From assembly GCA_963713805.1 (NCBI GenBank), contig CAVQNF010000008.1, positions 1-64,000 of the forward strand: 64,000 bases of DNA. The letters run 5' to 3'. Made by a program: the position numbers and the translations under genes. Positions within the stretch are counted from its first letter, which is position 1. Each line of letters starts with the position of its first letter. Positions 36,661-46,897 of this stretch are shown piece after piece. The notes beneath the pieces were generated by a model. It was not told the DNA's origin. It searched no databases and saw only the letters and a list, made by a program, of their open reading frames with translations. The DNA is from GAS188 sp963713805. Its GTDB lineage: Bacteria; Pseudomonadota; Alphaproteobacteria; Rhizobiales; Beijerinckiaceae.

Positions 36661-38349
36661 ATGAACCTCGAAGAGGCCCGTAAGGTTCCGCGAGAGGGCA
36701 TGGATTACGACGTGGTGATCGTGGGCGCGGGACCCGCGGGTCTTGCTGCCGCGATCAAGCTCAAGCAGCTCGCCGCCTCCGCCTCGCGGGAGGTGTCGGT
36801 CGTGGTCGTCGAGAAGGGCGCCGAGGTGGGCGCGCATATTCTTTCGGGCGCGGTGATCGATCCGATCGGCATCGACCGCCTGCTGCCGGAATGGCGTTCC
36901 GAGGAAACGCCGATCAAGACGAAGGTCACCGACGACCGCTTCTATTATCTCGGTCCCGGCGGCCGGCTGCGGCTCCCCAATTTTCTGATGCCGCCGCTGA
37001 TGAACAACCACGGCAATTTCATCGTCTCGCTCGGCAATGTCTGCCGCTGGCTCGGCGGCAAGGCGGAGGCGCTGGGCGTCGAGATCTATCCGGGCTTCGC
37101 GGCCGCGGAACTCATCTTCGGCGACAAGGGCGAGGTTTTGGGCATTGCTACCGGCGACATGGGGATCGCCAAGGATGTGACGGCGAAGCCGGGCTTCACC
37201 CGCGGCATGGAGCTGCGGGGAAAATATGTGCTGTTCGCGGAAGGCGCGCGCGGCTCTCTGACGAAAGAGCTCGTCCGGCGATTCGGGCTCGACGAGGGGC
37301 GCGACCCGCAGAAATACGGCATCGGCCTCAAGGAACTCTGGCTGGTCCCGCCCGAGAAGCGCAAGCCCGGCCTCGTCCAGCACACGCTCGGCTGGCCACT
37401 CGACAACCGCACCGGCGGCGGCTCCTTCCTCTATCATATGGAAGACGGGCTCGTGTCGGTCGGCTTCGTGGTCCATTTGAACTACCGCAACCCGACGCTC
37501 TCGCCTTTCGACGAGTTTCAGCGCTTCAAGACGCATGCGCTGGTGCGCGATCTTTTCGACGGCGCAAAGCGCATCGGCTACGGCGCCCGCGCCATCACCG
37601 AAGGGGGCTGGCAATCCGTGCCGAAGCTCGCCTTTCCGGGCGGCGCCCTGATCGGTTGCGCGGCGGGTTTCGTCAATGTGCCGCGCATCAAGGGTTCGCA
37701 CAACGCCGTGCTCTCGGGCATGCTGGCCGCCGAGCATGTGTTCGCGGCGCTGGGCGAGGGCCGCGCCCATGACGAGCTTTCCTCATACGAGGGCGCCTGG
37801 CGCTCGTCCGACATCGGCCGCGACCTCAGGAAGGTGCGCAACGTGAAGCCGCTCTGGTCGCGCTTCGGCACGATGCTCGGCAGCACGCTCGGCGGGGTCG
37901 ACATGTGGTTGAACGACGTCGCGGGCTTCAGCCTCTTCGGCACCTTGAGCCACGGCAAGCCCGATCACGCGACGCTCGCGCCGATTTCGGAGGTCGTGCA
38001 GCTCACCTATCGCAGGCCGGACGGCAAGATCACCTTCGACAAGCCGTCCTCCGTCTTCCTCTCGGGCACGAATCACGAGGAAGACCAGCCGCCCCATCTC
38101 GTGCTGGCCGACCCGTCGATTCCGATTCGCGAGAATCTGCCCCGCTACGGGGAACCCGCGAGGCTCTATTGTCCCGCCGCGGTCTATGAGGTGGTCTATG
38201 AGGATGAAGCCGCGAAGACCGGCCCCCGCTTCGTGATCAACGCGCAGAACTGCGTTCACTGCAAGACCTGCGACATCAAGGACCCTGCCCAGAATATCAC
38301 CTGGGTGCCGCCCGAAGGCGGGGGCGGACCGAACTATTCGGAAATGTGA
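36661..38349 (+). CDS. Electron-transfer flavoprotein:ubiquinone oxidoreductase
   Basis: Membrane-associated FAD/4Fe-4S enzyme passing electrons from ETF to ubiquinone in fatty acid and amino acid oxidation. The protein is complete at 562 residues: FAD motif VVIVGAGPAGLAAAIKLK near residue 18, LPRxKGSHN-type VPRIKGSHNAVLSGM, and the C-terminal cluster ligands NCVHCKTCDIKDPAQNI. Start at 36661 follows AAAGGGGAAG. One of the longest undisturbed frames in the window. Confidence 0.97.
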   Translation: MNLEEARKVPREGMDYDVVIVGAGPAGLAAAIKLKQLAASASREVSVVVVEKGAEVGAHILSGAVIDPIGIDRLLPEWRSEETPIKTKVTDDRFYYLGPGGRLRLPNFLMPPLMNNHGNFIVSLGNVCRWLGGKAEALGVEIYPGFAAAELIFGDKGEVLGIATGDMGIAKDVTAKPGFTRGMELRGKYVLFAEGARGSLTKELVRRFGLDEGRDPQKYGIGLKELWLVPPEKRKPGLVQHTLGWPLDNRTGGGSFLYHMEDGLVSVGFVVHLNYRNPTLSPFDEFQRFKTHALVRDLFDGAKRIGYGARAITEGGWQSVPKLAFPGGALIGCAAGFVNVPRIKGSHNAVLSGMLAAEHVFAALGEGRAHDELSSYEGAWRSSDIGRDLRKVRNVKPLWSRFGTMLGSTLGGVDMWLNDVAGFSLFGTLSHGKPDHATLAPISEVVQLTYRRPDGKITFDKPSSVFLSGTNHEEDQPPHLVLADPSIPIRENLPRYGEPARLYCPAAVYEVVYEDEAAKTGPRFVINAQNCVHCKTCDIKDPAQNITWVPPEGGGGPNYSEM

Positions 38350-38602
38350 ATTCGCCTCGGGCGCGCGAGGAGGCGAAATGACGCGCAAATCGCGGAGGAG
38401 CTTGCGCATCCTTCTTGCAGGCGGCCGGGAGGGTTTTCAAGCGAATTGCCGGGACGCCATAAACCCGCCCGAAAAGGAGCGCAGGGGCGAGGCCGCGCCG
38501 CGTGCTTCACGGGCGGCGAGGAGGGCTTGCAACACAAGGTCAAGCCGTGCGAGGCCGTGCGAGGCAGGGGCGCCGCGATGTGCGCCTTGCACTCGAGCGG
38601 CG

Positions 38603-40376
38603 ATGAGAAAGAAGCGCATTTCCATGGCTCATTGGCTCCGCACTTCCCGCTCCGCCATCATCCTTGTGGCGGGGTTCACCGCCTTCGGCTGCTCGGCTCC
38701 TCGGCTACCTTCGCCAAGAACCACATGGGCGCGACGAGCGAGACGCTCTCGGGAGACTATCTCTCCGCCGCGGTCGCGGGCGCGGATCACGATCCGCAGG
38801 CGGCCTCGAAATACTATCGCCGCGCGCTCGCTCTCGACAAAGGCAACCCCGAGCTGATCGAGCGCGCCTTCGCGGCGATGCTCGCGGCCGGAGAGATCGA
38901 AGGCTCCTTCTCCTATGCGTCGAAGCTGCAGGGACGCGGGCAGCACAACACGCTGGCGAGCCTCGCGCTTGCGGTGAAGGCCATCAAGACCGGCGATTTC
39001 AAGCAGGCGCGCGACCTTCTCGCGAAGCTCGGCGGCGCCGATTCGTCGGACGTCACCGCGCTCGCGCTGACCGCCTGGTCGGAGGCAGGGCTCGGACATA
39101 CGCAGAAGGCGCTCGCGACCTTGGCGCGCCTCAAGGGCGCCGAATCGATCGGCGCCTATCGCGCCTATCACACTGCCTTGATCAACGATCTCGCCGGCAA
39201 CGTCGAGGAAGCGCGCAAGGCGTATAAGGAGGCACAGGATCTCGAGCCGTCCACCATGCGTCTCGTCGACGCCCGCGCCCGCTTCGAGGCGCGAGCCGGC
39301 GATACCACGGAGGCGAAGCGGCTCTACGGCGACTTCGAGCGTAATGCTCCGCGCAATCCGCTGATCAAGCAGGGGCTCGCCGACATCGAGAAGGGCGCCG
39401 GCGACACCTCGCCTCATCGCCAATTCGCAGCAGGGCGCGGCCGAGGCACTGTTCGGTCTTGCGGCCAGCAGCGGACGCGAAGGCGAGGACTTTGCCGCCG
39501 TTCTCTACTTGCGCCTCGCGCTCTTTCTCGATCCGTCGAACGCGGTCGCGGCCGTGACGCTCGGCGAGATTTACGAGCGCGGCAAGAGCTATGACCAGGC
39601 GATCACGGCCTATTCCGAGGTGCCGGTCGAACTCTCCCTTGCGCCAATCGACGGATTTGCAGATCGGTCTCGATCTCGTGGCACAGGAGAAATACGACGA
39701 GGCCATCGCCCATATGCGCAAGGTCATCGAGAACCATCCCGATGATGTCGAAGCCTATGCGGCGCTCGGCGACACGCTGAGGGCGAACAAGAACTTCGCC
39801 GAGGCGGCGAACGCCTATGGCAAGGCGATCGAGCTCTCGGGCGCGCCGACCCAGGCAAATTGGCTTCTCTACTACGATCGCGGCATCTGCCTCGAGCGCG
39901 CCAAGCAATGGCCGAAGGCCGAAGCCGATCTGAAAAAGGCGCTCGAGCTCTCTCCCGACCAGCCTCTCGTGCTCAACTATCTCGGCTATTCATGGGTCGA
40001 TCAGGGTCTCAATATCGACGAGGCGTTCAAGATGCTGCGCCGCGCCGTCGATCTGCGTCCCAAGGACGGCTATGTGATCGACAGCCTGGGCTGGGCCTTC
40101 TACCGCATGGGACGCTATGACGATGCGGTGCGCACGCTCGAAAAGGCGATCGAGCTCAAGCCGAATGACGCGACCATCAACAACCACCTGGGCGACGCCT
40201 ATTGGCATGTCGGGCGCAAGCTCGAAGCGACCTTCCAATGGGCGCATGCGCGCGACATGCAGCCGGAGCCCGAGGATCTCCCCGGCATTCTCAAGAAGAT
40301 CGAGACCGGCATGCTCGACGACAAGCCGCCGACCCCGCAGGCGGTGAGCGAGCCGGCGAAGGCGGACGGCGGCTGA
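38603..40376 (+). CDS. TPR-repeat lipoprotein (frameshifted)
   Basis: Exported protein with many tetratricopeptide repeats, about 590 residues. The signal (HWLRTSRSAIILVAGFTAFGC) ends in a lipobox Cys. After a frame change near 38690 come ASKYYRRALALDKGNPELIE and further helix pairs to about 39400; a second and third change lead to repeats such as AIAHMRKVIENHPDDVEAYA, ALELSPDQPLVLNYLGYSW and DAVRTLEKAIELKPNDATI. It is likely a periplasmic or outer-membrane-anchored scaffold. ispE follows closely. Confidence 0.85.
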
Positions 40377-40410
40377 GGCCGCTCGCCGCTCGCGCCTACG
40401 CAGGCGGCAG

Positions 40411-41333
40411 ATGCTGACGAGGCTCGACGAGCCGTCGGCGGACGGCTCGCCGGCTCGATGACGGCGCGCTCGTCGAGTTCGCGCCCGCGAAGGTCAATCT
40501 GACCCTCTCCGTCGAGCGCCGCCGCGCCGACGGCTTCCACGATCTCGCAAGCCTCGTCGCCTTCGCCTCGATCGGAGACGAGCTGTCGCTGCTGCCCGCT
40601 CGCGAGCTCGCGCTCTCGGTCACGGGCCCCTTCGCCAAGGCCGCGGGTCAGCCCGAAGCCAATCTCGTGCTTGCGGCGGCGAGAGCCCTGGCGCGGCGTC
40701 TGCCAGGCCTGAGGCAGGGCAAATTCATGCTCCTCAAGCGATTGCCGGCCGCCGCCGGGCTCGGCGGGGGTTCGGCCGACGCCGCGGCGGCCTTGCGCCT
40801 GCTTGCGAGGCTGAACGGCTTGGCGCTCGACGCGCCCGTCCTCACGCAGGCGGCACGGGAGACGGGGTCGGACGTGCCGGCCTGCCTCTGCCGGCGATTG
40901 CCGGATGATGCGCGGACGCGGCGAGGTCCTGGGCCCGAAGCTCGCGATGCCGAGGCTTTGCGCCGTGCTCGTCAACCCGGGCGTGCGGCTCGAGACGGCG
41001 CACGTTTTCGCGGCGCTCGCAAGAACCGGCGGGAGCGGAAATGCCGCGGCTTTCACCGTGCCGGCAGAGGTCGCCTCGCCGGCGGACTGGCTCGCGGCCG
41101 TCGCGCGCTGCGGCAATGATCTCGAACCGGCGGCGATCGCTCTTTCGCCCGTCGTGCGGGATGCGAAAGAGCGGCTGAGCGCCCAAGCGGGTTGCGTCCT
41201 CGCGCGCATGACCGGCTCGGGTCCCACGGTGGTCGGCCTTTTCGAAGAGGAGGCGACCGCCGTTCGCGCGGCGCGCGCCATCGCGGCTGAAGAGCCGGGA
41301 TGGTGGACACAAAGCGTCACCCTGAACGGATAG
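40411..41333 (+). CDS. ispE: 4-diphosphocytidyl-2-C-methylerythritol kinase (frameshifted)
   Basis: GHMP kinase of the MEP isoprenoid pathway. FAPAKVNLTLSVERRRADGFH is the substrate motif, LPAAAGLGGGSADAAAAL the ATP loop, and ETGSDVPACL the third block. From about 40905 another frame holds the rest, with LVNPGVRLETAHVF and MTGSGPTVVGLF. The start is unclear: ATG 40411 meets a TGA in its own frame at 40459, so an indel must lie between it and the conserved part. IspE is essential in this pathway, so the breaks are probably sequence errors. Confidence 0.88.
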
Positions 41334-41360
41334 TTCGCCGGCGATCCGGGCAATATGGAG

Positions 41361-41918
41361 CTACACGCCGACCCCGGCTTTTTTGCGCGCACTCGCGGCT
41401 TTCGCACCGAAGATCGCGATCGCGGCGATGGCGAGGGAGGCGAGCACGTTCCAGCCGGCAAGCGACAGGCCGAGGATGCGGATCGCGGCTTCATCGCATC
41501 GCACGGAAGGGCCAGCGTCCAGGCTTTTGAGGAAATCATCGGTGCTCGCGGGCGCGACATATTGGCCGGTGCAAGCGGAGGGCCCGGGCCAGAAGCCCCA
41601 TTCGACGCCCGCGTGATAGGCCGCAAGTCCCGCGCTCACCAGAAACACGAGCGCGAGAATCCAAAGCAGAAAGGCGATCGTCCCGCGCCCTCCCGAGGGT
41701 TCCCGGAATGCCAGGACGACCGTCACGGCGGCGAGCGGCACGCCGACATAATAAGGCCAGCGCTGCAGGAGGCAGAGCTCGCAAGGCGCGAGGCCCCAGA
41801 CCAGCTGCGAATACCAGGCACCCCCGATGGCGAGCACCGCGAGCACCAGCACTGCGATGCTGGCGCGCCTGGGAGTGGCGGCGACGGAAGACGGAAGGGT
41901 GGCGTCGATCGTGGACAT
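41361..41918 (-). CDS. dsbB: Disulfide bond formation protein DsbB
   Basis: Inner-membrane quinone reductase that reoxidises DsbA. Four hydrophobic helices, the first redox pair in PCELCLLQRW and the second pair Cys...Cys in GPSACTGQYV and PSVRCDEAA. At 185 residues it is complete. The upstream YqaA-like gene ends only 12 bases before its start, so they form an operon. Confidence 0.93.
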   Translation of the reverse strand: MSTIDATLPSSVAATPRRASIAVLVLAVLAIGGAWYSQLVWGLAPCELCLLQRWPYYVGVPLAAVTVVLAFREPSGGRGTIAFLLWILALVFLVSAGLAAYHAGVEWGFWPGPSACTGQYVAPASTDDFLKSLDAGPSVRCDEAAIRILGLSLAGWNVLASLAIAAIAIFGAKAASARKKAGVGV

Positions 41919-41930
41919 GAAAGGCCAGGT

Positions 41931-42514
41931 TCAGAAGAGGTAAAGGGAGGCGATCACGCCGCCGAAGAGGGCGACGAGGCCGGCGCTCACGATGACGGTG
42001 AGATGCCGATCGAGCGCATGGCGCACCTGATCGCCGAAGCGGTTCAGCACCATGGCGATCATCGAGGAAACGCGCGCCGCGTGTGAGAAGCGACAAGCGC
42101 GACGAAGGCGGTGAAATTATATCCCGCGAAGCCGCTGACGATGGTGACGAGCTTGTAGGGGATCGGCGTGAAGCCCTTGATGATGATCACCCAGGCGCCC
42201 CATTGCGCATAAAGCTGCCGGAAAGCCTCGACCTTGCCTTCGAGCCCATAGATCCTGATCAGCCATTGGCCGAGTGTGTCCCAGAGAAAGGCGCCGATGG
42301 CATAGCCGAGCATGGCGCCCGCGACCGAGGCGATGGTGCAGACGATCGCGTAGGTCAAGGCTCGCTTCGGCTTCGCGATCGTCATCGGGATCAGGAGAAA
42401 ATCGGGCGGCAGCGGCAGGAAGGACGAATCCGCGAAGGAGATCGCCCCCATCACCCAGATGGCGTGCGGCTTCTCGACGAGCGACAAGGCCCATTCATAG
42501 AGGCGGCGGAGCAT
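41931..42514 (-). CDS. YqaA/DedA-like membrane protein (frameshifted near end)
   Basis: SNARE-associated (VTT) family membrane protein, about 193 residues. ADSSFLPLPPDFLLIPMTIAKP and the amphipathic GFTPIPYKLVTIVSGFAGY motifs are typical of YqaA proteins, whose roles include lipid flipping and membrane homeostasis. Near 42080 the frame changes, and the last helix ends VALFGGVIASLYLF at 41931. Intact function is likely if the indel is an error. Confidence 0.85.
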
Positions 42515-42703
42515 GGGCGATGAAAGCCGTTCCGGGTTGAGGGGCGATAGCGGGGATGCGGGACCGCCCGAGCCCTTCGCGGTTAGAGGCAATTTGCGGC
42601 GATTTTGCAAGGCCGCAAAGGATGTATCGGTAAAATGCGATCGAACCTGCGGCGTTGCGTTTGCGGCGGAATGGTGGGGGCCACCTCTTGATTATCGCCG
42701 TCC

Positions 42704-43051
42704 CTAAAGCCGTCCGAGCTCCTTCTCGACAGCCACCAGCAACCCTGGAAGACGGTCCTTCACGGTTCCCCAAACAAGCTAATGCCGCACGTCCTCGTCA
42801 TCGTGCCGGTAGACGTTTCCGGCACCCGCCATACGACCCCACGGGATATGAGGGTGGCGCGCCTTGAGGTCCTCCGGCAGTCGGCGTGATGCTTCCGAGA
42901 TGATCTCGAGGCATCGTGTGACGGCATGGAATACGAGCTCGTTGCCACGAAACGCGTCATAGTCAAACTCTTTGACGAATTCCTGAGCCAGATAGATGTT
43001 GTGCCGAATGTCGATGAGGGGACGCTCAGGACCGGCTGTTTCAGAAGGCAT
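42704..43051 (-). pseudogene. hepT: HepT-like HEPN toxin, amber near the C-terminus
   Basis: Reads NIYLAQEFVKEFDYDAFRG, AVTRCLEIISEASRRLPED, RHPHIPWGRMAGAGNVYRH and DDEDVRH, then an in-frame TAG at 42779-42781 (codon 91). The same frame continues LVWGTVKDRLPGLLVAVEK to a second TAG at 42704, which is the expected family C-terminus. Without read-through the last 25 residues are lost. The ATG overlaps mntA copy 2 by 11 bases exactly as in copy 1. Confidence 0.82.
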
Positions 43052-43340
43052 AGACGGCGTCGGCCTCCGCCGGTGGCCGGACATGGGCCTTGAGCGCTTC
43101 GCGGTCGATCACGTCGACAGGGCCCTCGAAGAGGTCGGCGATGTATGTCTTCAGGCCCACATAGTCATAGATGTCGCGGACTGCAGCAGGGTCTATCTCG
43201 ATCAGGATATCGATGTCGCTATCCGGACGCGCGTCACCGCGGGCATGCGATCCAAATAGCGCCGCATGGGTCACGCCCCGCGCGCGCAAGGCGTGCTTGT
43301 TTTTCCGCAGCCGGTCGAGGATATCCCGCTTGTTCATCAT
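43041..43340 (-). CDS. mntA: MntA-type antitoxin nucleotidyltransferase, copy 2
   Basis: Complete 99-residue minimal nucleotidyltransferase, GSHARGDARPDSDIDILIE holding the D-x-D metal site. It shares most blocks with copy 1, including ALRARGVTHAALFGS and LKTYIADLFEGPVDVIDRE, so the two modules are paralogues. ATG 43340 or the next ATG is the start. It probably AMPylates the adjoining HEPN protein. Confidence 0.9.
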   Translation of the reverse strand: MMNKRDILDRLRKNKHALRARGVTHAALFGSHARGDARPDSDIDILIEIDPAAVRDIYDYVGLKTYIADLFEGPVDVIDREALKAHVRPPAEADAVYAF

Positions 43341-43441
43341 CAAAGCATACCACAAACGCCCAAGCCGATCACGGGCGGGACGCGACTTCGGGTCCGGCCA
43401 ATGCAGCGTGGCAGTTCGGGCATTGGCTCGACCATTTCGGC

Positions 43442-44051
43442 TCAAAGAAGGACCACCTTGTTCGGCAGCTCGTTCTGATGCCCGGCGCTCGGCGGGAATT
43501 TCGCCGCCAGAATCGCACCGATCGCCTCCACCGCCTCGATCAAGGCATCGGCGACGCGCTCCTCCCGCAGTTTCGCGGTGAGGCGCTCGATGACGGGCTT
43601 CCAGCTCGCATCGTCGATGAGCTCCGCGACCGCGGCATCCGGCACGAGCTCCGCGAAATGTTCGGCGAGCGCCACATAGAGGAGCACGCCGGTGCGCGCC
43701 TGAGTGTAGGAGATGCGCCGCGCCAGGAATTGCTCGCGCGCCGCCTCATGCGCGCGTCCGCTCTTGATCCAGCCCGGCACCAATCGGTAGCGATAACGCC
43801 CGAACGACAGGACGAAAGCACAGACGCCGAAGACGATGAGCTCGATCTCGTAGAGGCGCCGTGCCGTGAGGGAGAAGACGAGGAGGAGAAGCATCGGAGC
43901 CGCCAAGGTGATGAGCGCCGCCCACACGATCGGGACGAGGTGATAGCCGCTCGCCGAGCGGCCGACCACGACCATGATCTCGCCGCTCGTCTTCTTCTCG
44001 ACTTCCGTGATCGCCGCGGCGATGCGGTCCACATCGATTCTTGTCGATCAT
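43442..44051 (-). CDS. TPM-domain membrane protein
   Basis: TPM (YgcG-type) domain protein of about 200 residues. AAAITEVEKKTSGEIMVVVGR opens the domain, two membrane helices follow (PIVWAALITLAAPMLLLLVF and ELIVFGVCAFVLSFG), and a helical C-terminus ends ERVADALIEAVEAIGAIL. ATG 44051 gives MIDKN and then needs a one-base change to join the domain; GTG 44032 gives an intact frame. It is third in the lemA-ygcG-TPM operon. Confidence 0.82.
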
Positions 44052-44061
44052 CCTCGAACCC

Positions 44062-44897
44062 TCACCAGCTCCCCGACGCGCCGCCGCCCCCGGACGAGCC
44101 GCCACCGCCCGAGAACCCTCCGCCCCCTCCGCCGAAACCGCCTCCGAAACCACCACCGCCGAAGACGCCCCCGCCGAACACCGACCTCCCGAGGTGACGA
44201 TCCAGGCGCCGTTGCGGGTGCGATGGTAGCGCGCCGCATCCGGGCCGACACGCGACCTGAACAGGAAGAACAGCACGAGCATCAAGATGATCAGCGGCAG
44301 GATGTCGGACAAGATATCGTCTTGCGTGCGACGCCTTCGCCGCGCCTTGCCGGCCGCTCTCCGCGGCATCGCTTCCGAGGATGGCGAGCATCTGGTCGAC
44401 CCCCGCCTCGATCCCGCCCGCGAAATCGCCATGCCGGAATTTCGGCGCGATGACCGTGTTGAGGATGGTGCTCGAAGCCGCATCCGTGAGCGCTCCTTCC
44501 GCGCCATAGCCCGTTTCGATGCGCAGCTTGCGCTCCTTGGGAGCGATGAGCAGGAGCGCCCCGTTGTTCTTGTCCTTTTGCCCGATTCCCCAGGTGCGAA
44601 AGAGCTTGTTCGCATAATCCTCGATCGAAAGCTCCCCGAGCGAGGGCACGGTCGCGACCACGACCTGATCCGACGTCTTGTCCTCATAGGCCTTGAGCTT
44701 CGCTTCGATACGCTGGCGCGCGTCGGGCGGGAAGAAGATTCGCGGCATCGACCACGCGCCCCGTCAGCGCCGGGAAAGCCGGGTCGGCGGCGATCGCCGA
44801 TGCGGGCAAAAGCCAGGCGCAAGCCGCAAGCGACGCGGCGAGCGCACGAGGCGCGCGCAGGGCGCAGCCAATGACGATCGATGGCGAGCACCCGCAC
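44062..44897 (-). CDS. YgcG-type TPM protein with Gly-rich tail (frameshifted)
   Basis: Membrane-anchored TPM-domain protein. A signal peptide (ACAWLLPASAIAADPAFPAL) precedes DARQRIEAKLKAYEDKTSDQ and VVVATVPSLGELSIEDYANKL, the TPM core with IGQKDKNNGALLLIAPKERK. A frame change near 44730 and another near 44340 break it; a transmembrane helix follows, and the end is a low-complexity Gly/Ser tail (GGGFGGGFGGGGG). The start is uncertain; GTG 44897 is a guess eight bases past the lemA stop. Confidence 0.8.
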
Positions 44898-44904
44898 GCG
44901 ACTG

Positions 44905-45505
44905 TCAGAACTTCACTTGCGGCGGCTTCTCGGCCCCTTCCGACGCGGTGAACTCCGCCATCGGCTTCGACGAGCGATAGAAGGGTCGAGGCCCAGATCA
45001 CGGTCGGGAAGACGCGAAGCGCCGTGTTGAACTGGCGCACCGCATCGACGTAATCGCGCCGAGCCACTGCGATGCGGTTCTCGGTGCCCTCGATCTGCGA
45101 TTGCAGGGCGAGGAAGTTCTGGTTCGACTTCAGGTCGGGATAGGCTTCCGAAACAGCGAGCAGCCGCCCGAGCGCGCCCGAGAGCTGGTTCTGCGCGTCC
45201 TGGAACGCCTTCAGCTTCGCCGGATCGGTGATGGTCGAGGCGTCGACCTTGATCGACGTCGCCTTGGCGCGTGCCTCCGTCACCTCGGTGAGCACCGATT
45301 TCTCCTGCGCCGCATAGCCCTTCACCGTCTCGACCAGATTCGGGATCAGGTCGGCGCGGCGCTGATACTGGTTCTGCACGTCGCTCCAGCGGGCCTTGGC
45401 CTGCTCCTCCAAGGTGGGAATGGTGTTGATGCCGCAACCCGCCACCGAAAGCGAGAGCGCGACGCCCAGGAGCAATGCACGCAAGCTTCGCAACGAAACT
45501 GTCAT
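44905..45505 (-). CDS. lemA: LemA family protein
   Basis: Membrane-tethered helical-bundle protein. The lipoprotein-like leader ends VALSLSVAGCGINTIP with a lipobox. The LemA hallmark is present: QNQYQRRADLIPNLVETVKG and AYPDLKSNQNFLALQSQIEG, then VARRDYVDAVRQFNTALRVFP. Near 44990 the frame changes and the end reads FYRSSKPMAEFTASEGAEKP to TGA at 44905. First of three genes (lemA, ygcG, TPM) usually found together; role unclear. Confidence 0.9.
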
Positions 45506-45603
45506 GACGCACCCCTTTTCGCGAGGCGAACCGGGCCTCGCCGGAGGAAGTCTATCCGTGATGACGACGCAAGGCGAGATCGCTCACGGTGTTCCGGCGC
45601 GCC

Positions 45604-46854
45604 CTATGAGGCGAGCGTCATTCCCGCGAGGTCGATCGCGGGCTTGCGCCCGGCGATCAGATCGGCCGTGATGCGGGCCGATCCTGCCGACATGGTCCAA
45701 CCCATATGGCCATGGCCCGTGTTGAACATCACGTTGCGGTAGCGCCCGCGTCCGAAGATGGGCGTGCCTTCCGGCGTCATGGGGCGCAGCCCCGCCCAAT
45801 AGCTCGGCCGCTCGTAGTTGGCGCCATCGGGAAAGAGCTTGCGCATCACGCCGAGCATATAAGTGAAATCGGCGGGCTTATGCGACTTGTCGTAGCCGGC
45901 GAATTCGGCCGTGGCCGTCGCGCGGATGCGATCGCCGAAGCGCGCATAGGCGACGAGATTGTCCTCGTCGACCCCACCGATCGTCGGGGGGTTGTTGTGG
46001 CCGTCGAGCGGCAAGGTCACCGAATAGCCCTTGATCGGGTAGATCGGCAGAGCAGCGCCGAGCTTCCGAGAGAGAAACGGGCTGAAGACGCCGAGGCACA
46101 GGACGAACTCGTCACCCGCGATGACGCCCTTCGTCGTGGCGATGCCCGTCACGCGATCGCCCGATGTCTCGAAACCGTCGATCTCGGTGCCGAACCGGAA
46201 GGTGACGCCCAAGCGCTCGCTGCAATAGCGCGCCAGATCCAAGGTGAAGAGGCGCGCGTCTCCGCTTGCGTCGGTCGGCGCAAAGACGGCGCCGGCGAAT
46301 TGCTGCTTCACGGGCTCGAGCGCCGGATCGATGCGCGCCATCTCGTCGCGATCGACGGTGCGCAAATCGAGGCCTTCCTCCGCGAGGATGCCGGTGTGCG
46401 CGGCGCCGCGCTCGAAGGATTGCGGGGACCGGTAGAGGTAGAGAAGCCCTCCCCTCAACTCATCATAGCGCACGGCGGTCTCGGCGCTGATGCGCTGCAG
46501 CTCGCCCTGCGAATAGATGCACAGCCGAACTTTGCGCCGCGTGTTGAGGCTGGCGCGCGCGGCCGTGCAATTGCGCAGGAACTTCAAGGTCCAGGACAAG
46601 AGGCGCGGGTCGAGGCTCGGCTTGAAGCGCAGCGCCTGGCTCTCGTCGAAGAGCGAGCGCCAGAGAATGCCTGGCGCTCGCGGCGAAGACCAGGTGTAGG
46701 CGTGGCCCGGCGCGATCAGGCCCGCGTTGGCGAAGCTCGTCTCGGAAGCCGGCTCGGCGAGGCGGTCGACGACGGTGACGTCATGCCCGTCCCGCGCGAG
46801 CTCATAGGCGGTCGTGACCCCGATGACGCCTGCTCCCAATATGACGGCGCGCAT
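45604..46854 (-). CDS. dadA: D-amino acid dehydrogenase
   Basis: FAD-dependent dehydrogenase converting D-amino acids to keto acids with imine intermediates, membrane-associated. Complete 416 residues: FAD motif AVILGAGVIGVTTAYELARDG, the FANAGLIAPGHAYTWSSPRAP active region and the closing NTGHGHMGWTMSAGSAR. Start follows GGGGAGGATTTAAGGG. ridA lies upstream on the same strand, 43 bases away. Confidence 0.94.
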   Translation of the reverse strand: MRAVILGAGVIGVTTAYELARDGHDVTVVDRLAEPASETSFANAGLIAPGHAYTWSSPRAPGILWRSLFDESQALRFKPSLDPRLLSWTLKFLRNCTAARASLNTRRKVRLCIYSQGELQRISAETAVRYDELRGGLLYLYRSPQSFERGAAHTGILAEEGLDLRTVDRDEMARIDPALEPVKQQFAGAVFAPTDASGDARLFTLDLARYCSERLGVTFRFGTEIDGFETSGDRVTGIATTKGVIAGDEFVLCLGVFSPFLSRKLGAALPIYPIKGYSVTLPLDGHNNPPTIGGVDEDNLVAYARFGDRIRATATAEFAGYDKSHKPADFTYMLGVMRKLFPDGANYERPSYWAGLRPMTPEGTPIFGRGRYRNVMFNTGHGHMGWTMSAGSARITADLIAGRKPAIDLAGMTLAS

Positions 46855-46897
46855 CCCTTAAATCCTCCCCATTCCCCGGCCCGCCGCGCTGGCGGCC

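Noticed and set aside
38350..38602. Possible small gene between ETF dehydrogenase and the TPR gene
   Set aside because: Frames here are Arg-rich and run into the TPR gene without motifs or a convincing start.
43990..44200. Proline-rich plus-strand frame
   Set aside because: It is the complement of the Gly-rich tail of the YgcG-type protein.
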